Origin: Pseudoscleropodium purum
Taxonomy: Eukaryota > Streptophyta > Bryopsida > Hypnales > Brachytheciaceae
Direction: 5' to 3'
Assembly: GCA_963969395.1 (NCBI GenBank)
Contig: OZ017795.1
Span: 34,453,063-34,517,062, forward strand
DNA: 64,000 nucleotides
Shown: piece after piece, positions 1-11,199 of the stretch
Layout of the letters: each line of letters opens with the position of its first letter
How positions within the stretch are numbered: position 1 is the first letter of the stretch
Notes under the pieces: generated by a model
Seen by the model: only the letters and a program-made list of their open reading frames with translations
The model's database searches: none
Told to the model about the DNA's origin: nothing
Made by a program: the position numbers and the translations under genes

Positions 1-1192
1 CAAAAGTTAGAAGTTTGGACCAACATAGAAGTCAAATATTGGAAGGTTTAGGATGAAAATCCTAATTGATAAGGTTACTACATAGGAATTGGGAGGAGAT
101 GAGGCCCTTAGAAATGTATATAAGGGGGCTCATTTTCCTCTCACAAACACCCCTTTGTTACTAATTGGTGACCATTTTGGCACCTTATATATGTTAGTCC
201 ATCAATTGGACTATTAGGCCAATATTTTGGTTCCAAATTGTATACATGTTGTTTTGTAGGCTCTTTTGTTGTTTTTTCCAAGCTTTGAAGGACTTGAGGG
301 GTCCCTTCAATTCTTGGCTTGTTTTCATCATTTGTATAGTACTTGGGTTTTTGGTTATTCTGTTGAAGTATAATTGTTTGTACTAATCCTAAAACTACGC
401 CTCACCGTACCTTGGTAATGCTGCTTTGAGGGGCTTCTAGCTTGTATTTGTGAGTTCTAAACTACTAAGTGGGAAATTCCTTAATTGAGAAATCCCCTAG
501 AGTTCATCTTGGTTGTACTAACTTGTTTGTATAATTGTTTTTGAACTAACAAGTGGTTGTACTAACTTTCTTGCTCTAGCTTGTGTTTTGGGTGGATTTG
601 ACAATTGAATTTGTTGGTGTTGTATTGTCTATATTTTCCTTTGTCTCATACAGGACAACGAAGCTTTGACTTTGGAAAGATTTAGAATTGCTAGAATTTT
701 AGAGTATTTAAGAAATATGGCGAAGTTTTGACTTTGTGGGGTTTGAATTTTTAGTTATTTTCATTTTGATGGCAAAGCTTTGAACCTCCCCCTTCTTTTG
801 ATCATTTCTATGTAGTTAGGCCTTTTGGCCTTAATTTAATCAAGTTGTTATTTTTAATATTAGTCTTTCTTTAGGGTCGAGACCAAGGGTGTAGTCAGAC
901 CGCTAAGAAGAGGGTTCAACACAAATTGAAATTCAGAATCTCAGAGTAGAGGTTCAGAGCTTTCCAAAAACATACAATACAAAGAAATCCGAGCTAAAAT
1001 GAGTAAGATATAAGCGGATGAAGTTTCAAACACTAATTAGTAATCAAAACTTCATACATACATAACTTTTACTAAAAAGGTCCAAATTTCAAGAGCCACA
1101 TAAATTTAGAAAGATAGTCTTAATCTCTACAAGGAAAAATCATTCAAAGTCTAAAAATAGTAAATTGTCAAAAGTCAATTTGAGACTTACAG
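1..1192. other. AT-rich flank, no gene recognised
   Basis: This stretch before the first hAT element has no reading frame of convincing length on either strand and no domain I recognise. It is rich in T runs and in short GTACTAAC-like words. It could be the remnant of an old retroelement leader, but nothing supports a specific family. Confidence 0.5.
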
Positions 1193-1432
1193 CAGGGTTG
1201 ACACGACGTCCGGAACGTCCGGATGTGGACGTTGTCTCCGCAGCGTCCGCCTGTCCACCCCGTCCGCCCCGTCTACTCCGTCTGCCTGTCCCCTCGTCCG
1301 CCCGTCCGCCCCGTTTGCTTGTCCCCCCGTCCGTCTGTCCCCTCGTCCGCCCCGTTCATCCCGTCCGCTTTGATGGCCCTGTTTCCCCCCACCGCCCTAC
1401 CCAAACTGCCTGTGGTCACTCCCTTAATCCTT
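1193..1432. repeat. Terminal GC-rich block, kinase end, left copy
   Basis: The terminal repeat CAGGGTTGAC is followed by about 230 bp of cytosine-rich CGTCCG, CCGTCCGCCC and related words in a strikingly AT-rich neighbourhood. The matching block in the right copy (44340-44482) is shorter, so unit number varies. Subterminal repeats of this sort are where hAT transposases usually bind; that role is inferred here. Confidence 0.8.
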
Positions 1433-1986
1433 AAACAATTAAATATTAAATGAAGTGCAATGGTTCGCGATTTGACTCATATTTTCAAATGTCATGAAAT
1501 TTGTGCATATGGAAGATAATCCTCATCCCCACATTCTATTAAAAAATTTTAGCCCAAAATATGCAAATCTATAGTCACACGTATGCCCAAAAATTATATA
1601 TTGCCCCAAAACACATGTTGGTCCTCCAGGGATTCAACCACATAGGAAAAAAAATTAAAACAATGTCTCTTATAAGTTGAAAGATTATAAAGTTTGACCA
1701 TGAGTCCATGATAGTCTTGAAACTATGAAAAAATTCCAATTCATTTTCAGAAGGCAAACTAAAAAAGTTTGTGACTTCAAATATATATATTATTTAAAAA
1801 ATCGAGATCAACACAAATACAAACATAATCAATATGGGCAAAATATATTAAATTTAATATAGAATACCATACATTGTGCACATTTGGTTAATTGCACATA
1901 TAATTTTTTTCATTCCAACTCTATATTTCTAAACTAATTTTTAATGCCTATATAACCTATTCAATTACTACTTCTGCACTACCAAT
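1433..1986. other. AT-rich 3' region of the kinase-like gene, left copy
   Basis: This stretch lies between the terminal GC block and the stop codon of the kinase-like gene. It has long A/T runs and no supported gene. It is nearly repeated in inverted orientation at 44010-44339. Confidence 0.5.
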
Positions 1987-3479
1987 CTAATATAAATGGC
2001 GGAAATGTTCATCTGGCATCAGCCAACGATATGTATTAGAAAATCGCGTAATCACATGGGCCAAACTAGTATTTTCATCGTCAGTCTTCAAAGAAATGCG
2101 CTTCAAGTAAGCATAAAACACTTTTGCAAAGTCATGAAAGGCAAATTGTGTCGCACTAGGTGTTTTTCGTAGTACGTTGAAATACGCTTCTGACAAGTTG
2201 TTTCCATTCATCCGTTGAGCAATTTTTCGAATGGCATACTCTTCCGACTTACGTGAATACATCGGAATGACTTCCACATCTGCACTTGCTTTATGCAAAT
2301 ATGCAATACGTGGATCCACCCACCATCTCCTCTGCAAAGTTTGTTTCATCTCATCTGCTGATGTGAATGTGTACAAAGACTTCATTGGCTGAGAAGCTAA
2401 GGTGGTCATGCCCCAATCGCAAACTTCAATGTACATATGTGACTCATCCTCTGAAAAATGCAACAAGATGTTGTCCAGAGAAAGATCATTGTGCAAATGT
2501 CCAGCAAGATGCACTGCATACATTATATGCATAAAGGCCTATGTCAGCTCAGTGCGCTTCTTCCAATATCGTCCTAAATGGTGAGCTTTTACAACCTCCT
2601 CTTCGGTTGGATTCGTATACATCAAACGGATTTGAATGTTGTCTGGAAAGTCCTTATCCATATTCAACATTTGTCGAAGAGTTCCACCATTTCACCAATA
2701 CGCATAACCTTCAAACGTTGTTATGTGCACCGCAGCAAACCATATCACACCCGCGTGTGGAATTCAAACAGCCATTGATTCGTTTTGATGTTCTAGCTTT
2801 GCAAGATCGGATCGAGTTTGGTGGTGAATGGATTTCTTTGCCGCAAACTCCCAATAAGGAAGTACTCCTAGACATCCTTCAATACGGACCTTTCGAATCG
2901 TTATATATCCACCTCTCATCGTTCTATCATCAACAGCAATTACGCATGCTGTATCTAGAAGTGCTATGAGGTGCTGTTTGGTCCTTTTCGCTTTAGCAAC
3001 TCCATCATTGCTTTTCCACCAACCAATTGAACCAACTCAATTGTGCGTTTTGGCGAATGGAGCACATCGCCCCCCAAATAAGTCCGCTTTCAAAATCATT
3101 TCTTCAAATTGGGCGTCATTGGGTCGATATTCCTTGCCATATTTAACCAAAATGACTTTGGAATTCCACAAAGCGTCATGAACCTTGTTCTCCAAACATT
3201 TGGTAAAGTACGTTTTATGCATTTTGTCATGCCACTTCGCCACATTCAATGCATCCAACAACATCTGTGTCACGTCTACCTTGAATTTAGACACGCACTC
3301 CTCTTGATATCTGATGTACTTATTGTCTAAAGACAATGTTGTTTCCGATTCATAAAATTGAACGATGCACTCAATCATGAATTTTTGCATTCCTCCGAAG
3401 GACTTTGGCAAGCTACTTCCAAGTTTGATGGTCCCTCTCCATGTTTAAGCTTTGTAACCTTCTTCTTCCCCTTCGTCAT
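1987..3479 (-). pseudogene. Protein kinase-like cargo gene, left copy (broken)
   Basis: Read on -, the frame starts MTKGKKK and, with the help of the right copy, is a 497-residue protein with an N-terminal region of about 187 residues of unknown function followed by a kinase-like domain. Visible kinase elements are a glycine-loop-like RGGYITIRKVRI, the lysine of FAAKK, the catalytic loop HNDLSLDNILLH (Asp and Asn kept) and the metal-binding motif CDWG in place of DFG. This copy lacks one A in a run near 3370 that is present in the right copy, which shifts the frame. It also has in-frame stops at 3037-3039 (TGA) and near 2540 (TAG), plus two stops shared with the right copy. It is not expected to give a full protein. 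I do not recognise a specific kinase family. Confidence 0.72.
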
Positions 3480-3675
3480 CGTAACAAATGAAATTGATAT
3501 AGATCAAATTTTTTAATTTGAAATTGAATTCACGCGCAAGAGTCCAAAAAATTGGCAACAAGGGGGCCCCAATAAATCACTCTTGCCTTGCCTTGGAAAG
3601 GAGCCAATGGAGGATGAACCACCAAGCTCTCTGCTCCACCTTGCATTTACAAGGGGCAAAGCAAAAGTAACAATG
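3480..3675 (-). promoter_or_regulatory. Probable promoter side of the kinase-like gene
   Basis: About 200 bp separates the ATG of the kinase-like gene from a GC-rich CGGACG block. The right copy has the same arrangement at 42319-42515. The position suggests leader and core promoter, but no clear TATA box decides the start site. Confidence 0.35.
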
Positions 3676-4066
3676 CAGACGGCCCTAAACCGTCCGCCCG
3701 ATCGGATGGGCCGGGGGTGGCGGACGGATCGGTCGTCCGCCTCCCCGAAACCCTAGAGCCCGTCTGCCCGATCGGACGACCACGGGTGGCTATATCTAGC
3801 GTTCGCCCGATCGGACGGTCTGGGGGGGCGGATGCATCAGCCGTAACGGGGTGGACGGATATTGGGGTGGACGGATATTGGGGCGGACAGGGCGGACGCC
3901 GGATCGAACGGACAAGGCGGACAGAGGACGGGGCGGACAAGGCGGATAGAGGACGGGGTGGACAGGTGTCGAGGCGGACGGGGGTCTGGGCAGATGGGGC
4001 GGACGGGTATGAGGGCGGACGGATACGAGGGCGGACGGGGTGGTTTGACCCTAAAGCGACCCTAAA
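3676..4066. repeat. Internal GC-rich CGGACG block upstream of the kinase-like gene
   Basis: About 390 bp is built from GGCGGACGG, CGATCGGACGG and related words, flanked by AT-rich DNA. It lies just upstream of the kinase-like gene start and recurs at the equivalent place in the right copy (41938-42318). Arginine- and proline-rich frames run through both strands but are a by-product of the repeat composition. Confidence 0.75.
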
Positions 4067-6684
4067 CCCATATTTTGCACGATAAATAGAGGTCTTCATG
4101 GCACTATATAGTCCAACTAACTTTTCATTCATCTAATGTAAAATTTGAAATTAAAAAAGGTAGCCTTCCTTTATGACCAAATTTATGAATTCTTGATAAA
4201 TGATATTTTTGTACAAAGATATGAGCTAAAATGTGCAAAATTCACGAAAGGATTGCGACGTTTAATATATGTACCCAAATATTCACGTTGCATTGTATAT
4301 AAAGCAATTGTAAGAAGGTAGTTGAATAAAAATTCTACTATTAAATTGAATTAGTTGACGTCTAATCACTTAGTAAACCGCTAAATGTCCAAGTCATTGC
4401 AAGTGTGTTTTGGCTATCGAAAAAGAGCATGGACTTATAGTTATCCCCAATGAAGCAAATTGTTCTTTTTTCAAAATCTCATGGTATAGATGTTTAACCC
4501 CTAAAGTTCTTTTCACTAAAAACACTTCAAAACTGCCAGTAGTAGTGCAAATACCAAGTCTTGGAAGAAAAATACTTTTGGGCATATGTAACCGTAGGAT
4601 CTTGTAGTAAATTAGTTGGAAAAGATGTGGAAAAAATTTTAGACAAATCCACCATTTGGATTGTAAGATATTAGATATTGAATATTTCATTTAAGGGGGC
4701 TACTCAATTATGTCTATTAATGAACAATTGGTAGCCTAACAAACCTAACTTAGCATGTATTTTAATATTTGTTGCAATTGTTTTAGGAATATTATAACAT
4801 AACACTATTATAATATTCTTATAAATGATATAGTACTAAATCATTTCAAAATCAACAACATTTGAATACAATCTGTCAATTTTGTCTTCCATACTCCTTT
4901 AATGATATAATATATATAAATATATATATATATACACATACATAAAATATATTAGATAAATCAACATGAACAAATCAATGATTATATATTTCATAAATCT
5001 ATTCTTCATCAATCAAATAAGAGTGCATGTGCAAATATAGACAAAGATGGTTTCTCCATTTGTTCCCAAAAAATAGATAAACAAATAGAGAAAGATATGA
5101 AGTGAATGTTACTTGGAGAATTGAAGGGAAAAAAATTGAAGTACTCAATTGCATTTTATTAAATTGGAAAATTGCATGTGGATGGCATGAATTAATCTTC
5201 ATAGATGCTAAACTCATACGAGTTGCATTTCAACATTTATGATTTATGCAATTGATTGAATTGAAAGCTCTTGTAATTACATTTTCAAATTTTCGATTCA
5301 ATCATTCAAATTTGCAAGAGTGATTTATAATAGATTTATAACTTTAAATGTGAAAGCATTGAATGCCTTTATGCGTTTGTTCATCAATATATTAATTTTA
5401 AATAAATAATTTTTTTTTTATAACATATGCATAAACCATTGCATTAAAAAAAACAAAAACTAAGAGCCAAGCCAAATAGGTTGGTCAAATGAAGAGAACA
5501 AGAGCCCTACGAGAAAGCAAAGGAAAAAAAAGAAAATATCAAAAGGATTCAAAGGAAGGAGCAAGATGCATTCTTGCAAGATCGTAGAATACATAATATG
5601 ATAATGATTTCAAAATCCAAACACAAATATATTTTCTATTTCAATGAGAGTCAAAAATGAACTACCCTGCTCTCAAAGATTGTACAATGTACATGTTATA
5701 CAAAATGAACATATAACAGAAAGAGTAGAAGACATCGTTTATCATGATTGAAAACTGAAATGATTTTTTCTTTCTATGTAGGATATTTTATGAAATGTAA
5801 CAATGTATTTAATTATCATAGTAATTGGTAGAAATCTTTGTGCAATACATAGAAACATTTCATTCATGTGGAATTTTTTCATTTATTTAGGATTAAAATT
5901 GAAGTATTATACTCTACAAAGTACAAACCGAAAACAATACCATATACCTAAGTTCAAAAGTTTGCAATTGTTTTGTGAATTCATTTTGAAAACTCAAACG
6001 AAGAAATATTTTATAATCAATATCGTGTTCATTTGAATCATTTCAAAATTTAAATTCCAAATTCAATTCCTATTTATAATAGAAATTATGTTTGTCAATT
6101 TTTTAGATCTTTAAATAATGAACCCTCTTTTTTAAAATCAATATTTAAAAACATCTGAAATAAGAATATTGGAATTACCCTTCAAAATAAATATAGCACA
6201 TATAATCATGTATAAGTGTATAATGTATTCTACTCAACCAACTCAAGTAATGAATTTTTTTATGTTTTTAAGGAAAAATATAGCCATACATGATTTGAAA
6301 GTCAAAACATTGATTCTTTTTCTTTGTTTTCAAATCTAATCAAAATTTCATTAAAATACATGAAAGACTCGATGTTCATTTGAAGATCGTGATGCACTTC
6401 TAATTAGAAAACACAACCTTTCATTAAATATCATGAGGTTGAAATCCATTAAACTGTTATTCTAATTATGTATTGGGGCCTTTTTTTTAAATTTCATTTG
6501 TTTACAATGAAAAAGGAATTGATTATTTCTGCAAAACATTTGATTTCCTAATGAACTTTAAAAAAATCCCCACCATCTTCAGATCTTCTCAAAACCTATT
6601 TAGAAGGATAATATAAGTAAATAATCCAAACATATTCAACTTAACCACATTCCCCTCATTCGTAAAACAATTTAGGGGAGAAAA
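4067..6684. other. AT-rich centre of the hAT element, left copy
   Basis: Between the two divergent genes lies about 2.6 kb of AT-rich DNA without a supported gene. Parts of it (about 4100-4690) are diverged copies of sequences outside the element (20930-21190 and 31228-31380), so they are dispersed genomic repeats. Near 4910-4946 there is a TA-rich simple repeat. Short frames here, such as one at 5803-6036, recur in the right copy only because the whole element is duplicated. Confidence 0.55.
4910..4946. repeat. TA/TATAT microsatellite
   Basis: A run of alternating T and A with a few interruptions. The inverted copy of the element has the same run near 41035-41075. Confidence 0.75.
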
Positions 6685-6727
6685 GAAAAGGTTTAGGGTA
6701 ATTAGGGTATAGGGTTTAAGGTTTACA
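6685..6727. repeat. Short telomere-like TTTAGGG-related tract
   Basis: A tract of degenerate TTTAGGG, TTAGGG and ATAGGG words, similar to the plant telomere repeat. It is mirrored in the right copy near 39258-39300. It is too short and degenerate to be a real telomere and may be a plant telo-box type motif. Confidence 0.45.
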
Positions 6728-6852
6728 TTTTTTTTTTAAATAAAATGATAAATCAATTACATTGATCTTCATTTAATAGTGATTATTAGGCTGTTTTTTT
6801 TTGGAAATGTTACCGCTCTTTTTGAATAATATCGGCCTCATAGGATGCTCCA

Positions 6853-7075
6853 ATGGACAGCTGGGCGGACGCCGTTGGCGGTTAGTGTTTAAGTGGGGCG
6901 GTCGGTGTGTACAAAGCGCGGACGGCGTCGGGAGGCGGACAGTGCGGACAGTCCCGTCCGACCGCCCGACCGCCCCGTCTGACCGCCCCATTCGACCGCC
7001 CTGTCTGACCGGTCCGTCCGCCCACCCGCCCGCCCCATCCGCCCCGTCCGCTTCAGCCCCGTCCGGGCCGTTGCT
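6853..7075. repeat. Internal GC-rich CGTCCG block upstream of the hAT transposase
   Basis: About 220 bp of GGGCGGACG, CGTCCGACCGCCC and related words lies some 300 bp upstream of the transposase ATG. The equivalent block in the right copy is 38878-39125. With the block upstream of the kinase-like gene and the two terminal blocks it makes four such blocks per element. Confidence 0.75.
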
Positions 7076-7380
7076 TGTTTTTGAATGTAAACCCTAAAAA
7101 TGAACCTTTAATTTTCTAGAGGGGACTATAAATGTTAGAAGAGAAGCTTTTGTATTCACTCTTGAAAAACCAAACGCTAAGATTTCCAAGGGGTATGAGC
7201 TTCAATTTATTGAGTCTTTTGCTTGGTAATGCATAGTTCGGTGGACGGGGGGGCTTTGATTTTCAAAGCTTTGTGTGACTAATTTCATTGATATTGTATA
7301 CATTGTCACGTTGTGGGTTTCAAATTTAAAACATTCTATTGGTTTCTTTTGAAATTGAGGTAAAACATACACTTGTCAGT
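7076..7380 (+). promoter_or_regulatory. Leader of the hAT transposase gene with a possible 5' UTR intron
   Basis: Some 300 bp separates the GC block from the transposase ATG. There is a possible donor (GAG then GTAAAA, near 7358) and a possible acceptor (TTGTCAG) just before the ATG, which could be a very short or mispredicted 5' UTR intron. No clear TATA box was recognised. Confidence 0.3.
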
Positions 7381-10300
7381 ATGGTGGCCAAACCGACGGG
7401 GGATTTTTCTCCTTGGTTTAGTGTGCAAGAGGGTGGTAAAGTAAAATGTAGGCTTTGCAAAGCGAGCATGTCAAGGAAGCTCAGCCGTATGTTCAGCCAC
7501 TTAGACTATTCTGGGCCTGAAGGTGTACGTGATAAAGGGGTGAGCCTTTGTCCACGATTATCAATGGCAGTTCGAGATTTATTTCGGCATTGCGAAGGAG
7601 TTTTTCCAAAACGCGTTGTATTGGACAATGTGGATGGCAACCCTGGCCCTTCAGATGTTCAAGAGTTTTCGGCCGGAAAGGCTGTGTCGCATTCTGACCA
7701 GGAAGATTCTTGTCTAGCGTCCAAAGAATTGGTATCAATGGTATGTGCCACAACTGAAATGACTTTGAGTACGGAAGCTTGTGGTGAATGTGAAACCCTG
7801 AGGGCATCAAGTTCTAGACCTCAGAGGCAAGGGAGCTTAGTGAATGGGTTTGAAGAAGGTCATAGACGCAAATTACATTCAGTGTGGGCAAATTTTTTTT
7901 ATTCGGCGAACATACCATTTTCCGTGGCTCGAAATCCAGCTTTTAAAGAAGCAGTGAAGAAAACGGCTGCGTTTAGTAGGCCATACATTCCTCCCTGATA
8001 CCACGACCTTCGGTATAAATTGTTGAATGAGGCGGAGACCAACATTCAGATACAGTTGAATGCACGGACTGAAGATAGCATTCGAAAATTTGGAGCAACA
8101 TTGTTCATTGATGGATGGAACTCGGTGACTAATCGACCTCTCATCAATGCCATGCTTGTATCATCTGCAGGTGAAGAATTTTTTGGATCTGTGGATACAA
8201 GTGGTTGTGAAAAAAATGCGGAGTACTTGATAGCTATGTTGGAAAAGTTCATTGAACAAGTGGGGTCCAAGAACGTCGTGTTAATAACTACGGATAATGC
8301 TTTCGTGAATCCGTCCGCATGGGATGTAATATCTGCAAAATATCCTCATATTTTTTACCAAGGGTGCGTGGTACATGCATTGAATTTGTTGTTGAAGGAT
8401 TGGGCTGCACAGAAATGGATTGCTTCCAAATTGGATAAAGGAGTTCTTGTAGCTAAATTTATCAGGAAGAGACATATGCCGCTAGCTCTATTGCGAAAGT
8501 ATTCGCCAAATCTTGGTCTCTTGATGCCTGGGGATACAAGGTTTGCCTCTAAATTTATCATGATGGAACGTTTGACAAAATTGAGAGGAGCATTGGAACA
8601 AATGGTGGTAGATCCGCAATGGGTTGAGTATGTACATACTCTCAAAAAGAAACGTGGAGCCAAAGTCCAACCAAAAGACTTGGCTTTAGCGGTGAAGAAA
8701 ATTGTTCTTGATGACCATTTTTGGAATCAGTCCATCAATTATGTGGAGATGGTTGAACCAATCATATGTGCACTCCGCGATTTGGATTCAAAATCACCAT
8801 GCATGGGGAAGGTGTTGCATATCATGAGGAAGTTAGAGAAGCACGTGAACGGATTACAAAGTCCACCATGTTGTTTGCTAGAAGAACTTGCAATTCCATT
8901 GGTACAGTCTTTTTATGCCCAAAGAAGAATGGTAGACAACGATCTTCAATCAGCCGCAGCTCTTTTGAATCCATACCTTCTTCATGACAAAGAGTTAGCG
9001 GATGATATAGATGCAATGTTAGGGCGTAAGAAAGTTTTGAAGAGAATATGTAAACCGGATGAATATGCAGCAGTGGTGAAGGAATTTGTGGCTTTTCGAC
9101 ACAAAGAACCTCCATTCCACAATATGTTGAATCCGGAAGATCAAATGTTGTGCGCACATACTTGGTGGGATTTTGAAGGTACATGTGACAAGTTTATAGC
9201 TCCATTAGCGAAGAGGATATTGGCTCAACCGGTGTCATCATCTTCATGTGAACGGAATTGGAGCAACTATTCTTTTGTTCACAACAAATCTCGAAATAAA
9301 TTGAAGCTGGAGAGAGCAACGGATTTGGTGTACATATATACCAATTCCAAAGTATTAAACGCATCGAAGGAAAAAGATGAAAAAAAATGGTATAATGATA
9401 ATGTGGATTCGATGGAATCAGAGGATTCAGATAGGCCGACGTTAGAAGACGATGATGATGAGGATTTGGAAAGGGCCCTTTCAGCTGTAGATGGCGGGAA
9501 TGACTTTAATCGTGTGACAGCGTGGGGAGATGAAGACGTTATGCAAGACTTTCCCAATTTGGTGAATGATACGCATGATTATCATCTAAACCGCAAGGAT
9601 GTTGTTCTCGACAATGCAAACGATGCATATACCTTTTATGAAGATGAGGACAATGTAGGGGGAGAGGAGAATCTACCTTCTTTAACTGCATATTGCAATG
9701 GAATGGGATACTTGAATAACGAAAACATTCTATCGGAAAAGGCAAACGCTATTACCAAAGAGGTGAAAATCAATGAGAATGATGTTGGTAATGATGGGAG
9801 AAATGAAGAAGTTTTAATTTCTCAATCTCCATCTGTGGCATTAAATGTAGTGTAAGGAAACGATAAAAGAGAAGATGCGGTCATGGAGGTGGACGTTCCA
9901 AAAGATGTGGGCAACAATAGTGGTGATGAGGGGGAACCAAGTATTGCGGTATAAAAAAATAGTGATTCACTTGGGATGGCAGTTACAAATTCGGCAATTG
10001 TGAAGAGTGATAAAGGAAAAGAGCCAATGAAGTTAATTTTTGAAGTACCGAGATCTAGTGCTCTTCCACCAATACCGTTGAAGTTTGTTAGCACACGATT
10101 GAATGATTCTCGAAGCTTTGGATATGGAAAACGTCTAATGAACATTTCCAAAGAAATTTCTACAGGTGGTAATCTACGGAAAGTAGCGTCATCACTTATA
10201 AGCCTAAGTGATACGGATAGTGATCGGATGCCATTGGCATCTTTGCGTGCTCGCATTTTAGGAAAAAGAATGGCGCAAGAACCGATCAAATCAACAAACG

Positions 10301-10737
10301 GCACTCTATTATTTCAAAAGAAAGCCATAGGGGAGATAACCGTTCATGGACATGTCGACCCTACATTGAGATTGATGGTTCAAGAATCGAGTAAGGTGAA
10401 AGGGAAAAGAGAAATGCAACCTTTTGCTATCTCTCTAGTGAAGAATAGGACCCCTTTTGATGAAAATGTTGCTACTTTGTCAAATAGAAAGAAAAGAAAG
10501 GTTCCTATTCAAAAAGCCTTTAATCGTTTTGTCAAAGTAAAAAAAGAAAAATTAAATTCAAAAGAAGGGAATAAACCTATTTCGAGAGAAGACTTGAAGG
10601 AAACAACGATACTTGATTCCAACAATGAAGATGACTTCGACAATGAAGATGACTCCGATAATGAAGATTTTGAACGGAGAGCTGCAGGAGAGAGTAGTGG
10701 GGCTAAGGTTAAAGGAGATGTGGATTGGCGTCTATAG
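7381..10737 (+). pseudogene. hAT-superfamily transposase with long acidic C-terminus, left copy
   Basis: One frame of 3357 bp (1118 residues) runs from ATG 7381 to TAG 10737. Three nonsense codons break it: TGA 7996-7998 (codon 206), TAA 9853-9855 (codon 825) and TAA 9952-9954 (codon 858). Domains in order are an N-terminal BED-like zinc finger (C23, C26, H40, probably C57), a DUF659-type catalytic region with FIDGWN (D244), TTDN (D305) and a CxxH motif (C329, H332), then a hAT dimerisation region with SCERNWS (E624). D244, D305 and E624 are the likely DDE triad, by analogy with hAT enzymes. After about residue 680 comes an unusual extension rich in Asp/Glu/Asn and Lys, ending in repeated DNEDD-like units. 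Typical hAT transposases have 600-800 residues. The right copy has sense codons at all three stop positions. Confidence 0.9.
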
Positions 10738-11089
10738 GAATTGTGGAGATGTGAATTTAGATGTTTAATTGTTTAGTTGCTCATGATATATGGAGCTCAT
10801 ATTGACAAATGACAATGGTTTCTTCAATCATTTTATTATAAAATTGTTTGTTTATTGATGATATACATCTCGCTGGATTTTAAAGTGATTTTGTTTCTAA
10901 ATCAAAATGAAATTCAACAAAAAAATTAAAAATATATTTCATATTTTAGCTTTTACATAAATAGTGATATACAACTCTATTGAATCGCAATTGCAATATA
11001 AGAAAAATCAAAATCCAAATGACTTCACTCTCAATCTCTCATTGGTGAAAACAATCAAAACCCAAAACCCAAAACGGGTTTTCTAAGCC
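10738..11089. other. 3' region of the transposase gene, left copy
   Basis: AT-rich DNA between the transposase stop codon and the terminal GC block, without a second gene. Possible polyadenylation signals cannot be singled out among the A/T runs. It is closely mirrored at 31590-31937. Confidence 0.45.
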
Positions 11090-11199
11090 ACCCCGCCCAT
11101 CCGCCTTCCGACAGCGGGAGGGACGCTACGTCCGCTGGCGTCCAGACATCTGGATTACGGACGCTATTTTGGGGCGGACGTAGAGATTCGTCAACCCTG
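11090..11199. repeat. Terminal GC-rich block, transposase end, left copy
   Basis: About 110 bp of CCGCCC, CGTCCGC and GGACGC words ends in GTCAACCCTG at 11199. It is shorter than the matching end of the right copy (31449-31590), which has extra GGCGGGGCGG units. Confidence 0.75.

Larger units (their letters stand above)
1193..11199 (+). mobile_element. Kinase-carrying hAT element, left copy
   Basis: A 10,007 bp element starts with CAGGGTTGAC and ends with GTCAACCCTG, the 5'-CAGGG type of terminal inverted repeat expected of hAT elements. It carries a hAT transposase gene on + (7381-10737) and a kinase-like gene on - (1987-3479). The two are divergent, so both genes end near the termini. GC-rich CGTCCG/CGGACG blocks lie at both ends and upstream of both genes. 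The same element lies inverted at 31449-44482. The 8 bp flanks here (acttacag and atggtgat) do not match, so target duplication is missing; one end may have been rearranged after insertion. Confidence 0.88.

Noticed and set aside
1165..1453. Pro/Arg-rich reading frames across the terminal GC block
   Set aside because: They follow from the CGTCCGCCC repeat, occur in several frames at once and on both strands, and differ in length between element copies.
3647..4132. Long Pro/Arg and Gly/Arg frames across the internal GC block
   Set aside because: Same cause: the repeat lacks stop codons in several frames. No domain, and the frames are not kept in the right copy.
4394..4690. 98-codon frame present in both hAT copies
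   Set aside because: It is preserved only because the element is duplicated. The diverged homologue at 20930-21190 has no open frame, so coding constraint is not supported.
5803..6036. 77-codon frame present in both hAT copies
   Set aside because: Same reason; low complexity, AT-rich, no recognisable motif.
6685..6727. True telomere or chromosome end
   Set aside because: Only a short degenerate tract, internal to a transposon and duplicated with it.
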